Shown here in pieces: positions 45,085-58,110 of a stretch of DNA of 64,000 nucleotides. The DNA comes from Alphaproteobacteria bacterium. Its GTDB lineage: Bacteria > Pseudomonadota > Alphaproteobacteria > UBA2966. Position 1 is the first letter of the stretch. Each line of letters opens with the position of its first letter. Location of the stretch: NCBI GenBank assembly GCA_018650465.1, contig JABIFY010000022.1:24081-88080 (forward strand). The letters are read 5' to 3'. The notes below the pieces were generated by a model, which was not told where the DNA came from, searched no databases, and worked only from the letters and a program-made list of their open reading frames with translations. The translations under genes and the position numbers were made by a program.

Positions 45085-45443
45085 TTTTTTCCGTATAATC
45101 ATAATTATATCAATAAGTTAGCGGTGAAGGCTTCGGCCTTTGTCGTGGCTTTTTGGTGTTTGCCCAAGGCAATCTGAAAAAAACGCCATTGCAAGGTGCA
45201 GGTGCGTCATTTTGTACCAATCCAGGCCTTTGATTCAGAGATAGAGCACACTATACTGCGGCCACGTTGTCGCAGTGCAGCACGGATCATTTTCCAAGGC
45301 CGGTCAATCTCTTAAGAGAAATCTGGGCCTTGAAAGTTGTCGGTTCGCCTACACTGAGGCTAACATTTTTTTGGCCAACCCGGACTGTTTAATTTCAGTT
45401 GAGACGAGGTTGGTACCAGGGATCGTAGGACAGGTACGGCGCG
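45085..45443. other. Leader region of the nuo operon
   Basis: No gene is seen in 359 bases. A small AAGGC-TTCG-GCCTT hairpin at 45127-45140 may end the tRNA transcript. A sigma-70-like promoter is described separately. Confidence 0.5.
45230..45257 (+). promoter_or_regulatory. Candidate sigma-70-type promoter for nuo
   Basis: TTGATT at 45230-45235 and TATACT at 45252-45257 are 16 bases apart, close to the housekeeping consensus. It lies 187 bases before nuoA, giving a long leader. This is the best-spaced pair I found in the gap. Confidence 0.45.
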
Positions 45444-45809
45444 ATGGAAGAACTGCTTCTCGAATATTTGCCGATCCTTATATTTTTCGGTGTTGCGGTG
45501 GGGTTGTCCATCGTCATGGTCGTGGCCTCTGTATTGGCCGCGCGGCAGAAACCTGACGCCGAGAAATTATCGACATATGAATGTGGCTTCGAAGCCTTTG
45601 CTGATTCCAGGCATCGCTTTGACGTGCGCTTTTATCTGGTCGCCATTCTGTTCATCATCTTCGATCTGGAGGTGGCGTTTTTGTTTCCCTGGGCGATCAC
45701 ATTAAAAGAAAATGGCATGCTTGGCTTCTGGTCTATGATGGTCTTTTTGGGCGTCCTGACTATTGGCTTTATATATGAGTGGAAAAAGGGAGCTCTGGAA
45801 TGGGAGTAG
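45444..45809 (+). CDS. nuoA: NADH-quinone oxidoreductase subunit A
   Basis: A 121-residue inner-membrane subunit of respiratory complex I with three hydrophobic helices. Seen: the conserved loop [44 protein letters not shown] with the E-C-G motif near the quinone site. First gene of the fourteen-gene nuo operon; its end overlaps nuoB by ten bases. Confidence 0.97.
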   Translation: MEELLLEYLPILIFFGVAVGLSIVMVVASVLAARQKPDAEKLSTYECGFEAFADSRHRFDVRFYLVAILFIIFDLEVAFLFPWAITLKENGMLGFWSMMVFLGVLTIGFIYEWKKGALEWE

Positions 45810-46348
45810 AAACCTCTCAGCTGATCGGCAATAATCATGAAGTGATTACCGATCTGGACGATCCCTTCAAGCGCATGGCGTCTGACCTGGACGACAAGGG
45901 CTTTATTATTACCGAGCTTGATAATGTCGTGAACTGGGCCCGCACGGGTTCCATGTGGTGGATGACATTTGGTCTCGCCTGTTGTGCAGTCGAGATGATG
46001 CACACCTCGATGCCGCGTTACGACCTCGAACGCTTCGGTATTGTTCCCCGTGCCTCTCCACGTCAGTCAGATGTGATGATCGTGGCCGGAACACTCACCA
46101 ATAAAATGGCCCCGGCCATGCGCAAGGTTTACGACCAGATGGCCGAGCCGCGCTGGGTGATCTCCATGGGCAGTTGTGCCAATGGTGGTGGCTATTATCA
46201 CTATTCCTATTCCGTGGTGCGTGGCTGTGACCGGATTGTGCCGGTTGATATTTACGTACCCGGTTGTCCGCCCACAGCTGAAGCTTTGTTGTATGGCATT
46301 CTGCAATTGCAGAAGAAAATTCGCCGTACCGGCTCCATCCTGCGTTAG
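45800..46348 (+). CDS. nuoB: NADH-quinone oxidoreductase subunit B
   Basis: A 182-residue peripheral-arm subunit carrying cluster N2, the last iron-sulfur centre before quinone. The vicinal Cys pair in [11 protein letters not shown], Cys in [10 protein letters not shown], and Cys in [12 protein letters not shown] supply the four ligands. The start is the ATG at 45800, seven codons into the open frame, preceded by GGGAG and overlapping the nuoA stop. Confidence 0.96.
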   Translation: MGVETSQLIGNNHEVITDLDDPFKRMASDLDDKGFIITELDNVVNWARTGSMWWMTFGLACCAVEMMHTSMPRYDLERFGIVPRASPRQSDVMIVAGTLTNKMAPAMRKVYDQMAEPRWVISMGSCANGGGYYHYSYSVVRGCDRIVPVDIYVPGCPPTAEALLYGILQLQKKIRRTGSILR

Positions 46349-46388
46349 CAGATCGTATCGACGTTTAAGGTTCCCCAAGGTATTCAAA

Positions 46389-47000
46389 ATGGACGAAGCC
46401 CTCATTGAACTAGGCGAATTTATCGCCGCCGCCCAGCCGGATGCTGTGATCTCAACGACGATTGAGCATGGCCAGTTGACAGTCAATGCCAACGCCGTTG
46501 ATGCTGTCAAGCTGATCACATTTCTGCGCGATGACAGCAATTGCCAGATGAAAGTTCTGACGGATCTGTTTGGCATCGACTGGCCGGAACGCGAACAGCG
46601 TTTTGATGTGGTTTATAATTTGTTGTCCATGACCCATAACCAACGGGTCCGGGTCAAGATTCAGACGGATGAACGCACACCTGTCCTGACCATGACAACT
46701 GTTTACAGTGCTGCTGGCTGGTTCGAGCGTGAAGCCTGGGACATGTACGGCATTATGTTTGATGGCAACCCGGATTTGCGACGCTTGTTGACCGACTATG
46801 GTTTTGAAGGTCATCCCATGCGCAAGGATTTCCCGCTTACGGGTTATGTGGAACTGCGTTATGACGACGAACAAAAACGGGTCGTGTACGAGCCCGTGCA
46901 ATTGACACAGGAATTCCGCAGCTTTGATTTTGAGAGCCCCTGGGAGGGCGCGAAATATGTGCTGCCGGGTGACGAAAAAGCGGAAGAGGGTGCCTCCTGA
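46389..47000 (+). CDS. nuoC: NADH-quinone oxidoreductase subunit C
   Basis: A 203-residue subunit of the quinone-module of complex I. Seen: [25 protein letters not shown] and the signature [41 protein letters not shown]. nuoC and nuoD are separate genes here, unlike the nuoCD fusion of E. coli. The start ATG at 46389 has a weak AAGGT site; the longer open frame upstream is not family-like. The stop overlaps nuoD by one base. Confidence 0.96.
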   Translation: MDEALIELGEFIAAAQPDAVISTTIEHGQLTVNANAVDAVKLITFLRDDSNCQMKVLTDLFGIDWPEREQRFDVVYNLLSMTHNQRVRVKIQTDERTPVLTMTTVYSAAGWFEREAWDMYGIMFDGNPDLRRLLTDYGFEGHPMRKDFPLTGYVELRYDDEQKRVVYEPVQLTQEFRSFDFESPWEGAKYVLPGDEKAEEGAS

Positions 47001-48178
47001 TGGGTGAAGTTCAAATCAGTAACTACACCATGAACCTGGGGCCGCAGCATCCTGCGGCGCACGGTGTGTTGCGCCTTGTTATGGAAATGGACGGCGAAGT
47101 TGTTGAACGCGCTGATCCCCATGTCGGTCTTTTGCATCGCGGCACGGAAAAGCTGATCGAGCACAAAACCTATCTGCAATCGATCCCGTACTTTGACCGT
47201 CTCGATTACGTGTCAATGATGTGCCAGGAACACTCCTTTGTTCTGGCAGCTGAAAAGTTGCTTGGTCTCGAGGTCCCTCAACGTGGTCAATATATCCGGG
47301 TGATGTTCTCTGAACTGACTCGAATCATGAACCACTTGATGAATATTTTGACCCAGGCCATGGACGTTGGTGCCATGACTCCAATGCTGTGGGGCTTCGA
47401 GCAGCGCGAAATCCTGATGGAATTCTACGAGCGTGTATCGGGTGCCCGTATGCATGCTGCTTATTTCCGCGTCGGTGGTGTGCATCGTGATTTGCCTGCC
47501 GGATTGCTGGAAGACATTTCAGACTGGTGTGAAACCTTCCCGAAGATCATCGAAGATATCGAAACGATGTTAACGGAAAATCGCATCTTCAAACAACGTA
47601 ACGTCGACATCGGTGTGATCAGTGTTGAGGACGCCATGGACTGGGGTTTCTCCGGTGTCATGATCCGTGGCTCAGGCGCTGCCTGGGATTTACGTAAATC
47701 CCAGCCTTATGAAGTCTACGACAAAATGGATTTTGATATTCCGGTCGGCAAACATGGCGATTGTTATGATCGCTACGTCTGTCGTATCGAAGAAATGTAT
47801 CAAAGCTTGCGCATGATCAAGCAATGTATTGCGGAAATGCCCGAAGGTCCGGTGTCTGCCACTGAACACAAGGTTGTGCCGCCAAGTCGTGCGGCGATGA
47901 AGTCTTCCATGGAAGCCCTGATCCACCATTTCAAACTTTATACTGAAGGCTTTTCGGTTCCGGCCGGTGAAGTCTATGCCGCTGTTGAGGCGCCGAAAGG
48001 TGAGTTTGGTGTGCATCTGATTGCGGATGGTTCTTCCAAACCCTATCGCTGCAAGATTAAATCCCCGGCCTATTCTCATCTTCAGGCCTTTGACTTTTTA
48101 ACCAAGGGCCACATGTTGGCGGACAGTGTCGCCATCATCGGAACCCTTGATATTGTATTCGGCGAGATTGACCGATGA
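47000..48178 (+). CDS. nuoD: NADH-quinone oxidoreductase subunit D
   Basis: A 392-residue subunit forming the quinone cavity with NuoB, related to the large subunit of NiFe hydrogenases. Seen: [51 protein letters not shown], and the C-terminal DIVFGEIDR. Stop and start of nuoE overlap (ATGA). Confidence 0.97.
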   Translation: MGEVQISNYTMNLGPQHPAAHGVLRLVMEMDGEVVERADPHVGLLHRGTEKLIEHKTYLQSIPYFDRLDYVSMMCQEHSFVLAAEKLLGLEVPQRGQYIRVMFSELTRIMNHLMNILTQAMDVGAMTPMLWGFEQREILMEFYERVSGARMHAAYFRVGGVHRDLPAGLLEDISDWCETFPKIIEDIETMLTENRIFKQRNVDIGVISVEDAMDWGFSGVMIRGSGAAWDLRKSQPYEVYDKMDFDIPVGKHGDCYDRYVCRIEEMYQSLRMIKQCIAEMPEGPVSATEHKVVPPSRAAMKSSMEALIHHFKLYTEGFSVPAGEVYAAVEAPKGEFGVHLIADGSSKPYRCKIKSPAYSHLQAFDFLTKGHMLADSVAIIGTLDIVFGEIDR

Positions 48179-48765
48179 GTGATCAAAAAGAGGCTTTTGT
48201 CTTTAACGACGAAATGGAAGCCAAGGCCCAAAACTATCTGGCCCGGTATCCAAAAGATCGTTCCGCCAGTGCCGTGATGCCTTTCCTTGATCTGGCCCAG
48301 CGCCAGAATGGTGGCTGGCTCAGTCAGGCTGGTATGGACTACGTAGCTGATCGTTTGGGGTTGGCCCCCATTCGTGTCTACGAGGTTGCGACCTTCTATT
48401 CCATGTACAAACTCAAGCCCATTGGCAAAGTGCATGTGCAGGTTTGCACGACAACTCCGTGCTGGTTGCGTGGCTCGGACGATGTCGTCGGCGCCTGCAA
48501 GGACGTGCTGGGTATTGGTATGGGCGAGACCACCGAAGACGGCAAGTTTTCCCTGGCGGAAGTTGAATGCCTTGGAGCATGTGTAAATGCTCCGCTGATC
48601 CAGGTTGGTGACGATTATTATGAAGACCTTGATGCCACCAGCGCCAAGGCCTTGCTGGAAGCCTTCAAGCGCGGTGACGAGGTAAAACCCGGACCGCAAG
48701 TAGATCGCCAGACTTCGGCCCCTGTAGGCGGCGCTAAAACCCTCACTCATGTGGAGCAAGGCTGA
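48175..48765 (+). CDS. nuoE: NADH-quinone oxidoreductase subunit E
   Basis: A 196-residue thioredoxin-fold subunit of the NADH-dehydrogenase module holding the [2Fe-2S] cluster N1a. The four ligands are in CTTTPC and ECLGAC. A Pro/Ala-rich tail of about 35 residues follows the fold. Confidence 0.96.
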   Translation: MSDQKEAFVFNDEMEAKAQNYLARYPKDRSASAVMPFLDLAQRQNGGWLSQAGMDYVADRLGLAPIRVYEVATFYSMYKLKPIGKVHVQVCTTTPCWLRGSDDVVGACKDVLGIGMGETTEDGKFSLAEVECLGACVNAPLIQVGDDYYEDLDATSAKALLEAFKRGDEVKPGPQVDRQTSAPVGGAKTLTHVEQG

Positions 48766-50072
48766 TGCTGCAAGATAAAGACCGCATCTTTACCAACCTC
48801 TACGGCGCACATTCGCCTTTCCTTGAGGGTGCAAAATCACGCGGCGACTGGGATGGCACCAAGGCCATCATGGACAAGGGCCGCGACTGGATCATCGACG
48901 AAATGAAAGCGTCGAACCTGCGCGGACGCGGCGGTGCTGGTTTCCCGGCCGGGATCAAGTGGTCCTTTATGCCCAAGGAACCTGGTGAAAAGCCTGGTTA
49001 TCTTGTCGTCAACGCCGACGAAGGTGAGCCCGGAACCTGTAAGGATCGTGACATCATTCGCCACGACCCCCACAAACTGGTGGAAGGTTGTTTGCTGGCC
49101 GGTTTTGCCATGGGCGCTGTTGCGGCTTACATTTATATACGCGGTGAATTCTATCGCGAATACGAAACCCTGCAGGCAGCCATCGACGAAGCTTACGAAG
49201 CCGGTCTGATCGGCGAAAATGCCTGCGGTTCTGGCTATAAATATGACATCTTTGTCCACCGCGGCATGGGCGCTTATATCTGTGGCGAAGAAACGGCCCT
49301 GATCGAAAGCCTTGAAGGCAAAAAAGGCCAACCACGTCTGAAGCCACCATTTCCGGCGGCATGTGGTTTGTACGGTTGCCCGACCACGGTAAATAACGTC
49401 GAGACGATTGCTGTTGCCCCAACCATCCTGCGCAAGGGTGGTTCATGGTTTGCCGGCATGGGTCGTGAAAACAATACAGGCACCAAAGTTTTTTGCATCT
49501 CCGGTCACGTAAACAACCCCTGCAACGTCGAAGAGGAAATGGGCATTCCGCTCAAGGAACTCATCGAGAAGCATGCCGGTGGCGTTCGTGGTGGCTGGGA
49601 CAATCTGCTGGGTATTATTCCCGGTGGTTCATCAGTGCCGATTTTGACCAAGGCGACCTGCGACACCGTGTTGATGGATTTTGACAGCCTGAAGGCTGAG
49701 GGATCTGGTCTGGGCACAGCGGCAGTGATCGTGATGGACAAATCCACTGACATCGTCAAAGCCATCGCGCGGTTGTCGAAGTTTTATATGCATGAAAGCT
49801 GTGGGCAATGCACGCCGTGTCGTGAAGGCACGGGCTGGATGTCTCGCGTCATGGACCGCCTGGTCGATGGCGAAGCCAATATCGAGGAAATTGATCTTCT
49901 TCTGGAAGTCACCAAGCAGATCGAGGGCCATACAATTTGTGCCTTGGGCGATGCTGCGGCCTGGCCGATCCAGGGTTTGATGAAAAATTTCCGTCCCGAA
50001 GTCGAACGCCGCATTGTGGCGCGTAAACTTGAGCAGGGTGAGGGCGCAAGCGCTTCACCTGAAGCTGCGTAA
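48765..50072 (+). CDS. nuoF: NADH-quinone oxidoreductase subunit F
   Basis: A 435-residue flavoprotein that binds FMN and NADH. Seen: [17 protein letters not shown] (NADH/FMN loop), [34 protein letters not shown], and the [4Fe-4S] ligands [13 protein letters not shown] plus a later Cys ([10 protein letters not shown]). Confidence 0.97.
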   Translation: MLQDKDRIFTNLYGAHSPFLEGAKSRGDWDGTKAIMDKGRDWIIDEMKASNLRGRGGAGFPAGIKWSFMPKEPGEKPGYLVVNADEGEPGTCKDRDIIRHDPHKLVEGCLLAGFAMGAVAAYIYIRGEFYREYETLQAAIDEAYEAGLIGENACGSGYKYDIFVHRGMGAYICGEETALIESLEGKKGQPRLKPPFPAACGLYGCPTTVNNVETIAVAPTILRKGGSWFAGMGRENNTGTKVFCISGHVNNPCNVEEEMGIPLKELIEKHAGGVRGGWDNLLGIIPGGSSVPILTKATCDTVLMDFDSLKAEGSGLGTAAVIVMDKSTDIVKAIARLSKFYMHESCGQCTPCREGTGWMSRVMDRLVDGEANIEEIDLLLEVTKQIEGHTICALGDAAAWPIQGLMKNFRPEVERRIVARKLEQGEGASASPEAA

Positions 50073-50087
50073 GGTAAGGAAGCACCA

Positions 50088-52154
50088 ATGCCGACTCTGT
50101 CAATCGACGGCATCGAAGTCACCGTAGAAGCCGGTCAAACCGTGCTTCAGGCCTGTGAAGCTGCGGGCGTTGAAGTGCCGCGTTTTTGCTATCATGACCG
50201 CCTGGAAATTGCTGGCAACTGCCGCATGTGCCTGGTGGAAATGGAAGGTGGCCCACCCAAGCCCATCGCCAGTTGCGCTATGCCGGCCGGGGATAACATG
50301 GTCATCAAGACCAACACACCTGCGGTCAAAAAGGCCCGCGAAGGCGTGATGGAATTCCTGCTGATTAATCACCCGTTGGATTGCCCGATTTGCGATCAGG
50401 GTGGTGAGTGCGATCTGCAAGATCAGTCCATGGCCTATGGCAAGGATCACAGTCGCTACACGGAAGTCAAACGCGCCGTAAAAGACAAAAACCTGGGCCC
50501 GCTGGTCAAGACCACCATGACGCGCTGCATTCACTGCACGCGATGTGTACGCTTTATTACGGACGTGGCTGGTGTTGAAGAACTGGGTGCTGTCTTCCGG
50601 GGCGAGCACACGGAAATCGGCACTTATGTCGAGGCCGCACTGACATCTGAATTGCAGGGGAACCTGATTGATCTCTGCCCCGTTGGTGCGCTGACCTCCA
50701 AGCCCTATGCCTTCACGGCCCGGCCCTGGGAATTACGCCACACGGAAACAATTGATGTGCATGACGCCGTTGGTTCCAACGTCCGGGTTGATACCCGTGG
50801 CCGTCAGGTCATGCGGGTGCTGCCTTTGTTGAACGAAGATATCAACGAGGAATGGATTTCCGACAAGACCCGCTTTGCCTGCGATGGTCTTGCGAAACGT
50901 CGTCTTGATGCGGTGTATGTCAAACAAGAAGGCAAGTTACAGCAAAGCGATTGGGATACAGGCTTTGATGCCATCCGGGACCGCCTCGACGGTGTTGATG
51001 GCAGTAAAATAGCCGCCATCGCCGGTGATTTGGCATGCGCGGAATCCATGACGGCATTGAAAGATCTGATGACGGCACTGGGCTCGGCGAATATTGATTG
51101 CCGCCAGGATGGTGCCAAGATCGGCACCGGTGCCCGTGGCGGTTACCTCTTTAACACAACAATTGCCGGTATTGAAAATGCCGATTTCTGTTTGTTGGTT
51201 GGCACCGACCCGCGTCATGAGGCCAGTATTCTGAATGCCCGTTTGCGTAAACGTTATTTGCAAGGCGGCTTCACGATCTATTCTGTTGGTGCTGAACTGG
51301 ATGCCACATTCCCGGTTACTGAACTGGGTGCTGGATCGGATGTCCTGGCAGATATCATTGCCGGTCGTCACGATGTTTGTTCGCAAATGGTCAAATCGAC
51401 ACGCGGCATGATCATCGTTGGTCAAAGCGCCCTGGCCCGTGCTGATGGCGCGCAAGTGTTGGCCGGGCTGAAAGCCATTGCCGAAAAAACCGACATGGTG
51501 ACCAGCGACTGGAACGGCTTTAACGTTCTGCATAATGCCGCTGCCCGCGTGGCTGGCCTCGATCTCGGCCTGGTTCCGGGTGAGGGCGGCATGGACGTGG
51601 CTGGCATGCAAGCCGCCGGTGCAAAAGGTGACCTGGATGTGGTCTTCCTGCTGGGGGCAGATGAAATTGATACCAATGCCTTTGGCGATGCCTTTGTTGT
51701 TTATATCGGTAGCCATGGTGATAACGGTGCCCATCATGCAGACGTTATCCTGCCGGCAGCGGCCTATACGGAAAAGCCAGGCACTTATGTAAATACAGAG
51801 GGTCGGGTGCAACGGGCCGAGCGGGCGACGTTCCCGCCGGGCGATGGTCGGGAAGACTGGACCATCCTGCGTGCCTTGTCCGAACGCCTTGGGCAAACAC
51901 TGTCTTATGACAGCTTGCCTGAACTGCGTGCCCGCATGGTTGAAATCGCACCACAACTGGCTGCCATTGATGAAATTGCAGCCTCTGACTGGGGCGACTT
52001 CGGCACAGCCGGTGACTTGTCGTCTGACGACCTGGCCCTGGCGGATACAGATTATTATCTCAGCAATCCCGTGTGCCGGGCTTCTGATACCATGGCCGAA
52101 TGTTCGGACCTGAAATTGAACACAGCAGAGGGGGCAACCGGTACCCATGGTTGA
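50088..52154 (+). CDS. nuoG: NADH-quinone oxidoreductase subunit G
   Basis: A 688-residue iron-sulfur subunit carrying the electron wire of complex I. N-terminal [2Fe-2S] [16 protein letters not shown], then [28 protein letters not shown] and a molybdopterin-oxidoreductase-like C-terminal half without cofactor residues. It overlaps nuoH by eight bases. A 420-codon antisense frame here is a shadow. Confidence 0.97.
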   Translation: MPTLSIDGIEVTVEAGQTVLQACEAAGVEVPRFCYHDRLEIAGNCRMCLVEMEGGPPKPIASCAMPAGDNMVIKTNTPAVKKAREGVMEFLLINHPLDCPICDQGGECDLQDQSMAYGKDHSRYTEVKRAVKDKNLGPLVKTTMTRCIHCTRCVRFITDVAGVEELGAVFRGEHTEIGTYVEAALTSELQGNLIDLCPVGALTSKPYAFTARPWELRHTETIDVHDAVGSNVRVDTRGRQVMRVLPLLNEDINEEWISDKTRFACDGLAKRRLDAVYVKQEGKLQQSDWDTGFDAIRDRLDGVDGSKIAAIAGDLACAESMTALKDLMTALGSANIDCRQDGAKIGTGARGGYLFNTTIAGIENADFCLLVGTDPRHEASILNARLRKRYLQGGFTIYSVGAELDATFPVTELGAGSDVLADIIAGRHDVCSQMVKSTRGMIIVGQSALARADGAQVLAGLKAIAEKTDMVTSDWNGFNVLHNAAARVAGLDLGLVPGEGGMDVAGMQAAGAKGDLDVVFLLGADEIDTNAFGDAFVVYIGSHGDNGAHHADVILPAAAYTEKPGTYVNTEGRVQRAERATFPPGDGREDWTILRALSERLGQTLSYDSLPELRARMVEIAPQLAAIDEIAASDWGDFGTAGDLSSDDLALADTDYYLSNPVCRASDTMAECSDLKLNTAEGATGTHG

Positions 52155-53154
52155 GCTCTGGAACATATACATTTGGCCCCTGATCTGGATTCTGGCCAAA
52201 ATTCTCCTGATTGTGATTCCGCTGTTTTTGGCCGTGGCCTATCTGGTCTGGTCTGAACGCAAGGTCATTGGTCTGATGCAACAACGCATGGGCCCCAATG
52301 TGGTTGGCCCTTGGGGCATCTGGCAATCTTTTGCCGATGTGCTGAAGCTGCTGCTGAAGGAAACCATTCTGCCGACGGGTGCGAACAAAATCGTCTTCCT
52401 GATCGCACCCATGCTGACCTTTGTGCTGGCCTTTGTGGCATGGGCCGTGATCCCGGTTGGTGAAGGCTGGGTGTTGGCCAACATCAATGTCGGCATCATG
52501 TACCTGTTTGCGATTTCGTCGCTGGGTGTCTATGGCATTGTCATGGCGGGCTGGGCTTCGAACTCACGTTATTCATTTTTGGGTGCCATGCGCTCGGCCG
52601 CCCAAATGGTATCCTACGAAATTTCCATGGGCCTGGTCATAGTGACCGTGCTGATGTGCGTTGGTTCCCTGAACCTGACCGACATTGTTGAGGCACAAAG
52701 AACGGTTTGGTACGTTGTACCGCTGCTGCCCATGGCGGTCGTGTTCTTTATCTCGACCCTGGCGGAAACCAACCGGCATCCTTTTGATTTGCCGGAAGCA
52801 GAAGCTGAACTGGTCGCCGGGTATCAGACCGAATATTCTGCCATGTCCTTTGCTCTGTTCTTCGTTGGTGAATACGCCAACATGATCATGATGAGCAGCA
52901 TGACGGTGATCCTGTTCCTGGGTGGCTGGTTGCCGCCCATGGATATTGCACCGTTCAACTGGTTGCCCGGACCCTTGTGGTTTGGCATCAAGGTTGCCGC
53001 CATCTTGTTCATCTTTATCTGGGCTCGCGCTGCCTTCCCGCGTTATCGCTATGATCAGCTGATGCGTCTGGGCTGGAAAGTGTTCCTGCCGATGTCCCTG
53101 TTATGGGTTGTTGGTACGGCAGGTGTGCTCGTTGCTTTTGATCTGGCGCCATAG
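52147..53154 (+). CDS. nuoH: NADH-quinone oxidoreductase subunit H
   Basis: A 335-residue membrane subunit with eight helices that forms the quinone entry at the arm junction. Seen: [44 protein letters not shown] with the charged residues of the E channel. Confidence 0.97.
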   Translation: MVELWNIYIWPLIWILAKILLIVIPLFLAVAYLVWSERKVIGLMQQRMGPNVVGPWGIWQSFADVLKLLLKETILPTGANKIVFLIAPMLTFVLAFVAWAVIPVGEGWVLANINVGIMYLFAISSLGVYGIVMAGWASNSRYSFLGAMRSAAQMVSYEISMGLVIVTVLMCVGSLNLTDIVEAQRTVWYVVPLLPMAVVFFISTLAETNRHPFDLPEAEAELVAGYQTEYSAMSFALFFVGEYANMIMMSSMTVILFLGGWLPPMDIAPFNWLPGPLWFGIKVAAILFIFIWARAAFPRYRYDQLMRLGWKVFLPMSLLWVVGTAGVLVAFDLAP

Positions 53155-53168
53155 GGAGGGCACAAGCG

Positions 53169-53657
53169 ATGTCATTTATTCAACGCAATGTCCGAACCTG
53201 GATGCTGACCGAGCTTTTGACCGGCATGGCCAAGACCTTCAGCTATATGTTCAAGCGACGTTCGACCATAAACTATCCATATGAAAAAGGACCGCTCAGC
53301 CCGCGCTTTCGTGGTGAGCATGCCTTGCGTCGTTACGCGTCGGGCGAAGAACGCTGCATTGCCTGTAAACTGTGCGAAGCCGTTTGTCCGGCCCAGGCCA
53401 TTACCATCGAGGCCGAACCCCGCGCAGACGGCAGCCGCCGCACCACACGCTATGATCTTGATATGACCAAGTGCATCTTTTGCGGCTTCTGTCAGGAAGC
53501 CTGCCCGGTAGATGCTATTGTTGAAGGCCCGAACTTTGAATATGCGACCGAAACCCGCGAGGAGCTGTTCTATAACAAGGACAAGTTGCTGGCGAATGGT
53601 GATCGCTGGGAAAATGAAATTGCGGCCAATATTGCCGTCGACGCGCCTTATCGTTGA
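53169..53657 (+). CDS. nuoI: NADH-quinone oxidoreductase subunit I
   Basis: A 162-residue ferredoxin-like subunit with two [4Fe-4S] clusters N6a and N6b. The ligand motifs are [12 protein letters not shown] and [12 protein letters not shown]. An amphipathic N-terminal helix docks to the membrane arm. Confidence 0.97.
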   Translation: MSFIQRNVRTWMLTELLTGMAKTFSYMFKRRSTINYPYEKGPLSPRFRGEHALRRYASGEERCIACKLCEAVCPAQAITIEAEPRADGSRRTTRYDLDMTKCIFCGFCQEACPVDAIVEGPNFEYATETREELFYNKDKLLANGDRWENEIAANIAVDAPYR

Positions 53658-53714
53658 GGTGGGGAAAGTGAACATGAAGGTTATTCAGATGTTTGTTTAT
53701 AGGAGAACGCAGCC

Positions 53715-54329
53715 ATGATTGTGCACGCGTTGGCCTTTTATCTGTTTGCAGCCGTGGTCGTGGCGAGTGCGGTGATGGTTGTCATGGCCCGCAACCCGGT
53801 GCATTCAGTCCTGTTTTTGATCCTGGCCTTTTTTAGTGCCGCCGGATTATTTGTCCTGTTGGGGGCGGAATTCCTCGCGATGCTGCTGGTCGTTGTTTAT
53901 GTCGGCGCTGTGGCGGTTTTGTTCCTGTTCGTGGTCATGATGCTGGACGTCAACTTTGCCGCCCTGCGTGAAGGGGTGCTGGATTACTTGCCCTATGGCC
54001 TGGTCGTCGGCCTCGTGATGCTGGTGGAACTGGGCATGTTGTACGGTGCCTGGGTTACCGGTCCTGAAGTCGCCATGATGGCAACTTCTCCGATGCCGGA
54101 TATCGCTCAGGTCAGCAACACAGAAGCCCTCGGGCAGTTGCTTTATACCAAATATATTTACCTGTTTCAGGCCGCTGGCATGATCCTGCTGGTCGCCATG
54201 ATCGGCGCCATTGTGCTCAGCAATCGTCAGCGTGACGGTGTGCGCAGGCAGGTCATTGCCAACCAGGTTGCCCGTACCCGCAAGGATGCTGTGGAAATGA
54301 AAAAAGTCACACCGGGAGGGGGTATCTGA
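53715..54329 (+). CDS. nuoJ: NADH-quinone oxidoreductase subunit J
   Basis: A 204-residue membrane subunit with five helices. Seen: [57 protein letters not shown], including the GAVAVLF pi-bulge segment. The start follows TAGGAGA; a 57-base spacer after nuoI carries no credible gene. Confidence 0.96.
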   Translation: MIVHALAFYLFAAVVVASAVMVVMARNPVHSVLFLILAFFSAAGLFVLLGAEFLAMLLVVVYVGAVAVLFLFVVMMLDVNFAALREGVLDYLPYGLVVGLVMLVELGMLYGAWVTGPEVAMMATSPMPDIAQVSNTEALGQLLYTKYIYLFQAAGMILLVAMIGAIVLSNRQRDGVRRQVIANQVARTRKDAVEMKKVTPGGGI

Positions 54330-54637
54330 TGGATATCGGTCTCGGACATTATCTGACCGTCGCTGCCATATTGTTTACCCTTGGCATCTTCGGCATTTTC
54401 CTCAACCGTAAAAACGTCATCGTTATTCTGATGTCGATTGAACTGATGCTGTTGGCCGTGAATATAAACTTTGTGGCTTTCTCCAGTTTCTCCGGCGATA
54501 TGGTGGGGCAGGTCTTCTCCATGTTTGTGCTAACCGTCGCTGCCGCTGAGGCGGCCATCGGTCTGGCCATCCTGGTCGTCTATTTCCGCAACCGTGGTTC
54601 CATCGCGGTTGAAGACGTTAACATGATGAAGGGGTGA
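54329..54637 (+). CDS. nuoK: NADH-quinone oxidoreductase subunit K
   Basis: A 102-residue subunit with three helices. The proton-channel acidic residues Glu38 ([10 protein letters not shown]) and Glu74 ([10 protein letters not shown]) are present. It overlaps both neighbours by one and four bases. Confidence 0.97.
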   Translation: MDIGLGHYLTVAAILFTLGIFGIFLNRKNVIVILMSIELMLLAVNINFVAFSSFSGDMVGQVFSMFVLTVAAAEAAIGLAILVVYFRNRGSIAVEDVNMMKG

Positions 54638-56574
54638 TTAAATTGTATACAGCCCTCGTCTTTTTGCCCTTGCTGGGTGCCGTCATTGCCGGCCTCTTTG
54701 GCCGTGTTCTTGGTGACCGTGGATCGCAAGCCGTTACCCTGATCGGGATTACAACGTCTGCCTTGCTGTCTCTTTATGTCTTCTTTGATGTTACCGGGAA
54801 TAATAATCCTGTTGTCATTGAACTTTTTACCTGGATGGAGTCTGACAGTTTCGAAGTCTCCTGGGCCCTGCGCATCGATCAGTTGACCGCCGTCATGTTG
54901 ATGGTTGTCACTGTGGTATCTGCCGTGGTGCACTGGTATTCGGTTGGCTATATGTCGCACGACAAGGCCATCCCACGCTTTATGGCGTACCTGTCACTGT
55001 TCACCTTTGCCATGCTGATGCTGGTCACGGCCGATAACTTCATGCAGATGTTCTTTGGCTGGGAAGGGGTGGGCTTGTGTTCTTACCTCTTGATTGGCTT
55101 TTGGTATGACCGTCCGTCGGCAAATGCCGCTGCTATCAAAGCCTTCCTGGTTAACCGCGTGGGTGATTTTGGTTTTGCGCTTGGTATTATGGCGATCTTC
55201 TTCACTTTCAATTCCGTGGAATTCGACGTTGTATTTGCCGCCGCCCCTGACGTAGCAGGCAAGACCTTTGTCTTCCTCGGCCAGGAATGGGATATCCTGA
55301 CCACCATCACCATGTTGTTGTTTGTTGGTGCCATGGGTAAGTCAGCACAATTGGGTCTGCACACCTGGTTGCCGGACGCCATGGAAGGCCCGACCCCTGT
55401 GTCGGCCCTGATCCACGCGGCGACGATGGTCACCGCTGGTGTCTTCATGCTGGCCCGTTGTTCGCCGATCTTCGAATTCGCACCTTTCACCCTGGAAGTT
55501 GTCACCATCATTGGTGCTACAACAGCCTTCGTGGCCGCGACCATTGGTTTGGTGCAAAATGATATCAAGCGCGTCATTGCCTATTCAACCATGAGCCAGC
55601 TTGGCTACATGTTCTTTGCTATTGGTGTGTCGGCTTATCCTGCGGCGATCTTCCATCTGATGACGCATGCTTTCTTCAAGGCCCTTTTGTTCCTTGGCGC
55701 CGGTTCGGTCATTCACGCCATGTCTGACGAACAGGACATGCGCAAGATGGGCGGTATCTACAAGCTGATCCCGGGCACCTATCTGATGATGTGGATTGGA
55801 TCGCTGGCGTTAGCCGGTGTGCCATTGTTCGCCGGTTATTATTCCAAGGACATGATCATCGAAGTTGCCTTCGCGTCTAATTCGGGTGTTGGCATGTATG
55901 CCTTTACCATGGGTATTCTGGCCGCCTTGATGACAGCCTTTTATTCCTGGCGTTTGATCTTCATGACATTCCATGGTCCTGCCCGTGCGGACGAAAAAGT
56001 CATGGCGCATGTACACGAATCACCCAAGGTGATGATGCTGCCACTGCTGGTTCTGGCTTTTGGTGCCATCTTCGCCGGCTGGTTCTGGTTCGACGACATG
56101 GTCGGTGATGGACGTGCAGCCTTCTGGGGCCAATCCATCTTCATCCAGCCTGCAAACCAAATTTTTGAAAACGCCCATCATGTTTCGGCTTGGGTGAAAT
56201 ATTCACCAACCGCTCTGGGGGCCTTCGGTATCTTGCTGGCCTGGTGGTTCTACATCAAGAACCCCGGTATTCCGAAAACCATCGCCACTGCCCACCGCGA
56301 GGTCCATTCGTTCCTGCTGAACAAATGGTACTTCGACGAACTTTATGACCTGATCTTCGTGCGACCGGCCAAGCGGATCGGCTATTTCTTATGGAAAATT
56401 GGCGATGGCAAGATCATCGATGGCTTTGGCCCGGATGGCATTTCGCGTCTGGTCCTTAACATCACTCGCCGCGCTCAGGCGCTGCAGACCGGTTATGTCT
56501 ATCACTATGCCTTTGCCATGATGCTGGGCGTTGCAGGATTTGTTTCGTGGTTTGTCTTTGGATTGGGGGGCTGA
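54634..56574 (+). CDS. nuoL: NADH-quinone oxidoreductase subunit L
   Basis: A 646-residue antiporter-like proton-pumping subunit with about sixteen helices and a long lateral C-terminal helix. Seen: [50 protein letters not shown], and Lys residues of the half-channels. Start GTG at 54634 in the nuoK stop (GTGA). Confidence 0.97.
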   Translation: MIKLYTALVFLPLLGAVIAGLFGRVLGDRGSQAVTLIGITTSALLSLYVFFDVTGNNNPVVIELFTWMESDSFEVSWALRIDQLTAVMLMVVTVVSAVVHWYSVGYMSHDKAIPRFMAYLSLFTFAMLMLVTADNFMQMFFGWEGVGLCSYLLIGFWYDRPSANAAAIKAFLVNRVGDFGFALGIMAIFFTFNSVEFDVVFAAAPDVAGKTFVFLGQEWDILTTITMLLFVGAMGKSAQLGLHTWLPDAMEGPTPVSALIHAATMVTAGVFMLARCSPIFEFAPFTLEVVTIIGATTAFVAATIGLVQNDIKRVIAYSTMSQLGYMFFAIGVSAYPAAIFHLMTHAFFKALLFLGAGSVIHAMSDEQDMRKMGGIYKLIPGTYLMMWIGSLALAGVPLFAGYYSKDMIIEVAFASNSGVGMYAFTMGILAALMTAFYSWRLIFMTFHGPARADEKVMAHVHESPKVMMLPLLVLAFGAIFAGWFWFDDMVGDGRAAFWGQSIFIQPANQIFENAHHVSAWVKYSPTALGAFGILLAWWFYIKNPGIPKTIATAHREVHSFLLNKWYFDELYDLIFVRPAKRIGYFLWKIGDGKIIDGFGPDGISRLVLNITRRAQALQTGYVYHYAFAMMLGVAGFVSWFVFGLGG

Positions 56575-56577
56575 TCG

Positions 56578-58089
56578 ATGACTGATTGGCCAATATTATC
56601 GATTGTCACCTTCCTGCCTGCAGTGGGTGCCGCCTTTATTTTTCTGATCCGGGGTGATGACGCAATTGTCGCCCGCAATGCCCGCAATGTGGCTTTGTGG
56701 ACAACGCTGATTACCTTCGCGGTCTCTATTCTGCTGTGGACGGGTTTTGATACCTCGACGGCGGACTTCCAGTTTGTGGAAAAGAAAACCTGGATCGCTG
56801 ACGGCATTGATTACCATATGGGGATCGACGGCATTTCCATGCTGTTCATTATGCTGACCACGTTCCTGATGCCGATCTGTATTCTGGCCAGCTGGCAGTC
56901 CGTGAATACCCGCGTCAAGGAATACATGATTGCTTTCTTGTTGCTGGAAACAATGATGGTTGGCGTCTTTTCAGCCCTTGATCTGGTGGTCTTCTACCTG
57001 TTCTTCGAAGGTGGCCTGATCCCCATGTTCCTGATCATCGGCGTCTGGGGTGGCGAACGTCGGGTTTATGCCTCGTTCAAATTCTTCCTTTATACTCTGC
57101 TGGGTTCGGTCCTGATGTTGCTGGCGATCCTAGCCATGTATATGCAGGCAGGCACAACAGACATCCCAACCCTGATGACCACCAAGTTTGATGCAGATTT
57201 GCAGAACTGGTTGTGGTTGGCCTTCTTCGCTTCCTTCGCGGTGAAGGTACCCATGTGGCCGGTGCATACCTGGCTGCCGGATGCCCACGTGGAAGCGCCG
57301 ACCGCAGGGTCTGTGATCCTGGCTGGTGTGCTGTTGAAAATGGGCGGATATGGTTTGCTGCGCTTCTCCATTCCCATGTTCCCGGAAGCCACTGAAAACT
57401 TCACATATCTTGTCTATGCCATTAGCGTCGTCGCCGTGATCTATACCTCGCTGGTGGCGCTGATGCAGGAAGACATGAAAAAGCTGATTGCTTATTCATC
57501 GGTTGCTCATATGGGGTTCGTGACCATCGGTATGTTCACCTTCACGCCTCAGGGTATTGAAGGGGCGATATTCATCATGCTCAGTCATGGTCTGGTTTCG
57601 GCCGCCCTGTTCCTGATCGTTGGTGTGGTTTACGACCAATTGCACACGCGTGAAATAGCACGCTATGGCGGGCTTGTGCATAACATGCCGAATTATGCAG
57701 CTGTGTTCTTGCTGTTTACCCTGGCCAACGTGGGCTTGCCTGGCACCAGTGGGTTTGTCGGCGAATTCCTCGTCCTTGTGGGGATTTTTCAGGTCAATAA
57801 CTGGGTGGCTTTCCTGGCCACAACGGGACTTGTGCTCAGTGCGGCCTACGCCCTCTGGCTCTATCGACGGGTAATCTTTGGGACCTTAACCAAGGCGGAC
57901 CTCAAGGATATGGTCGACTTGAATAAACGAGAAGTTGCGATATTTGCGCCGCTGGTCATCCTGGTTCTTTTGTTTGGCGTTTATCCAGCACCAGTGCTGG
58001 ATGTCATGCACGAATCGGTTGCCAACCTCATTCACAATCACGAAGTTGCCATGCAGGCCGCCCGTGATGTGGCCACAGTGGCTAAATAA
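56578..58089 (+). CDS. nuoM: NADH-quinone oxidoreductase subunit M
   Basis: A 503-residue antiporter-like proton-pumping subunit. Seen: [63 protein letters not shown], and [13 protein letters not shown]. Confidence 0.97.
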   Translation: MTDWPILSIVTFLPAVGAAFIFLIRGDDAIVARNARNVALWTTLITFAVSILLWTGFDTSTADFQFVEKKTWIADGIDYHMGIDGISMLFIMLTTFLMPICILASWQSVNTRVKEYMIAFLLLETMMVGVFSALDLVVFYLFFEGGLIPMFLIIGVWGGERRVYASFKFFLYTLLGSVLMLLAILAMYMQAGTTDIPTLMTTKFDADLQNWLWLAFFASFAVKVPMWPVHTWLPDAHVEAPTAGSVILAGVLLKMGGYGLLRFSIPMFPEATENFTYLVYAISVVAVIYTSLVALMQEDMKKLIAYSSVAHMGFVTIGMFTFTPQGIEGAIFIMLSHGLVSAALFLIVGVVYDQLHTREIARYGGLVHNMPNYAAVFLLFTLANVGLPGTSGFVGEFLVLVGIFQVNNWVAFLATTGLVLSAAYALWLYRRVIFGTLTKADLKDMVDLNKREVAIFAPLVILVLLFGVYPAPVLDVMHESVANLIHNHEVAMQAARDVATVAK

Positions 58090-58110
58090 GGTGCCAAGGG
58101 ATTAGATGAA

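Noticed and set aside
50937..52199. 420-codon antisense frame in nuoG
   Set aside because: Lies wholly opposite a strongly conserved gene, has no family motif, and long antisense frames are expected from the codon bias here.
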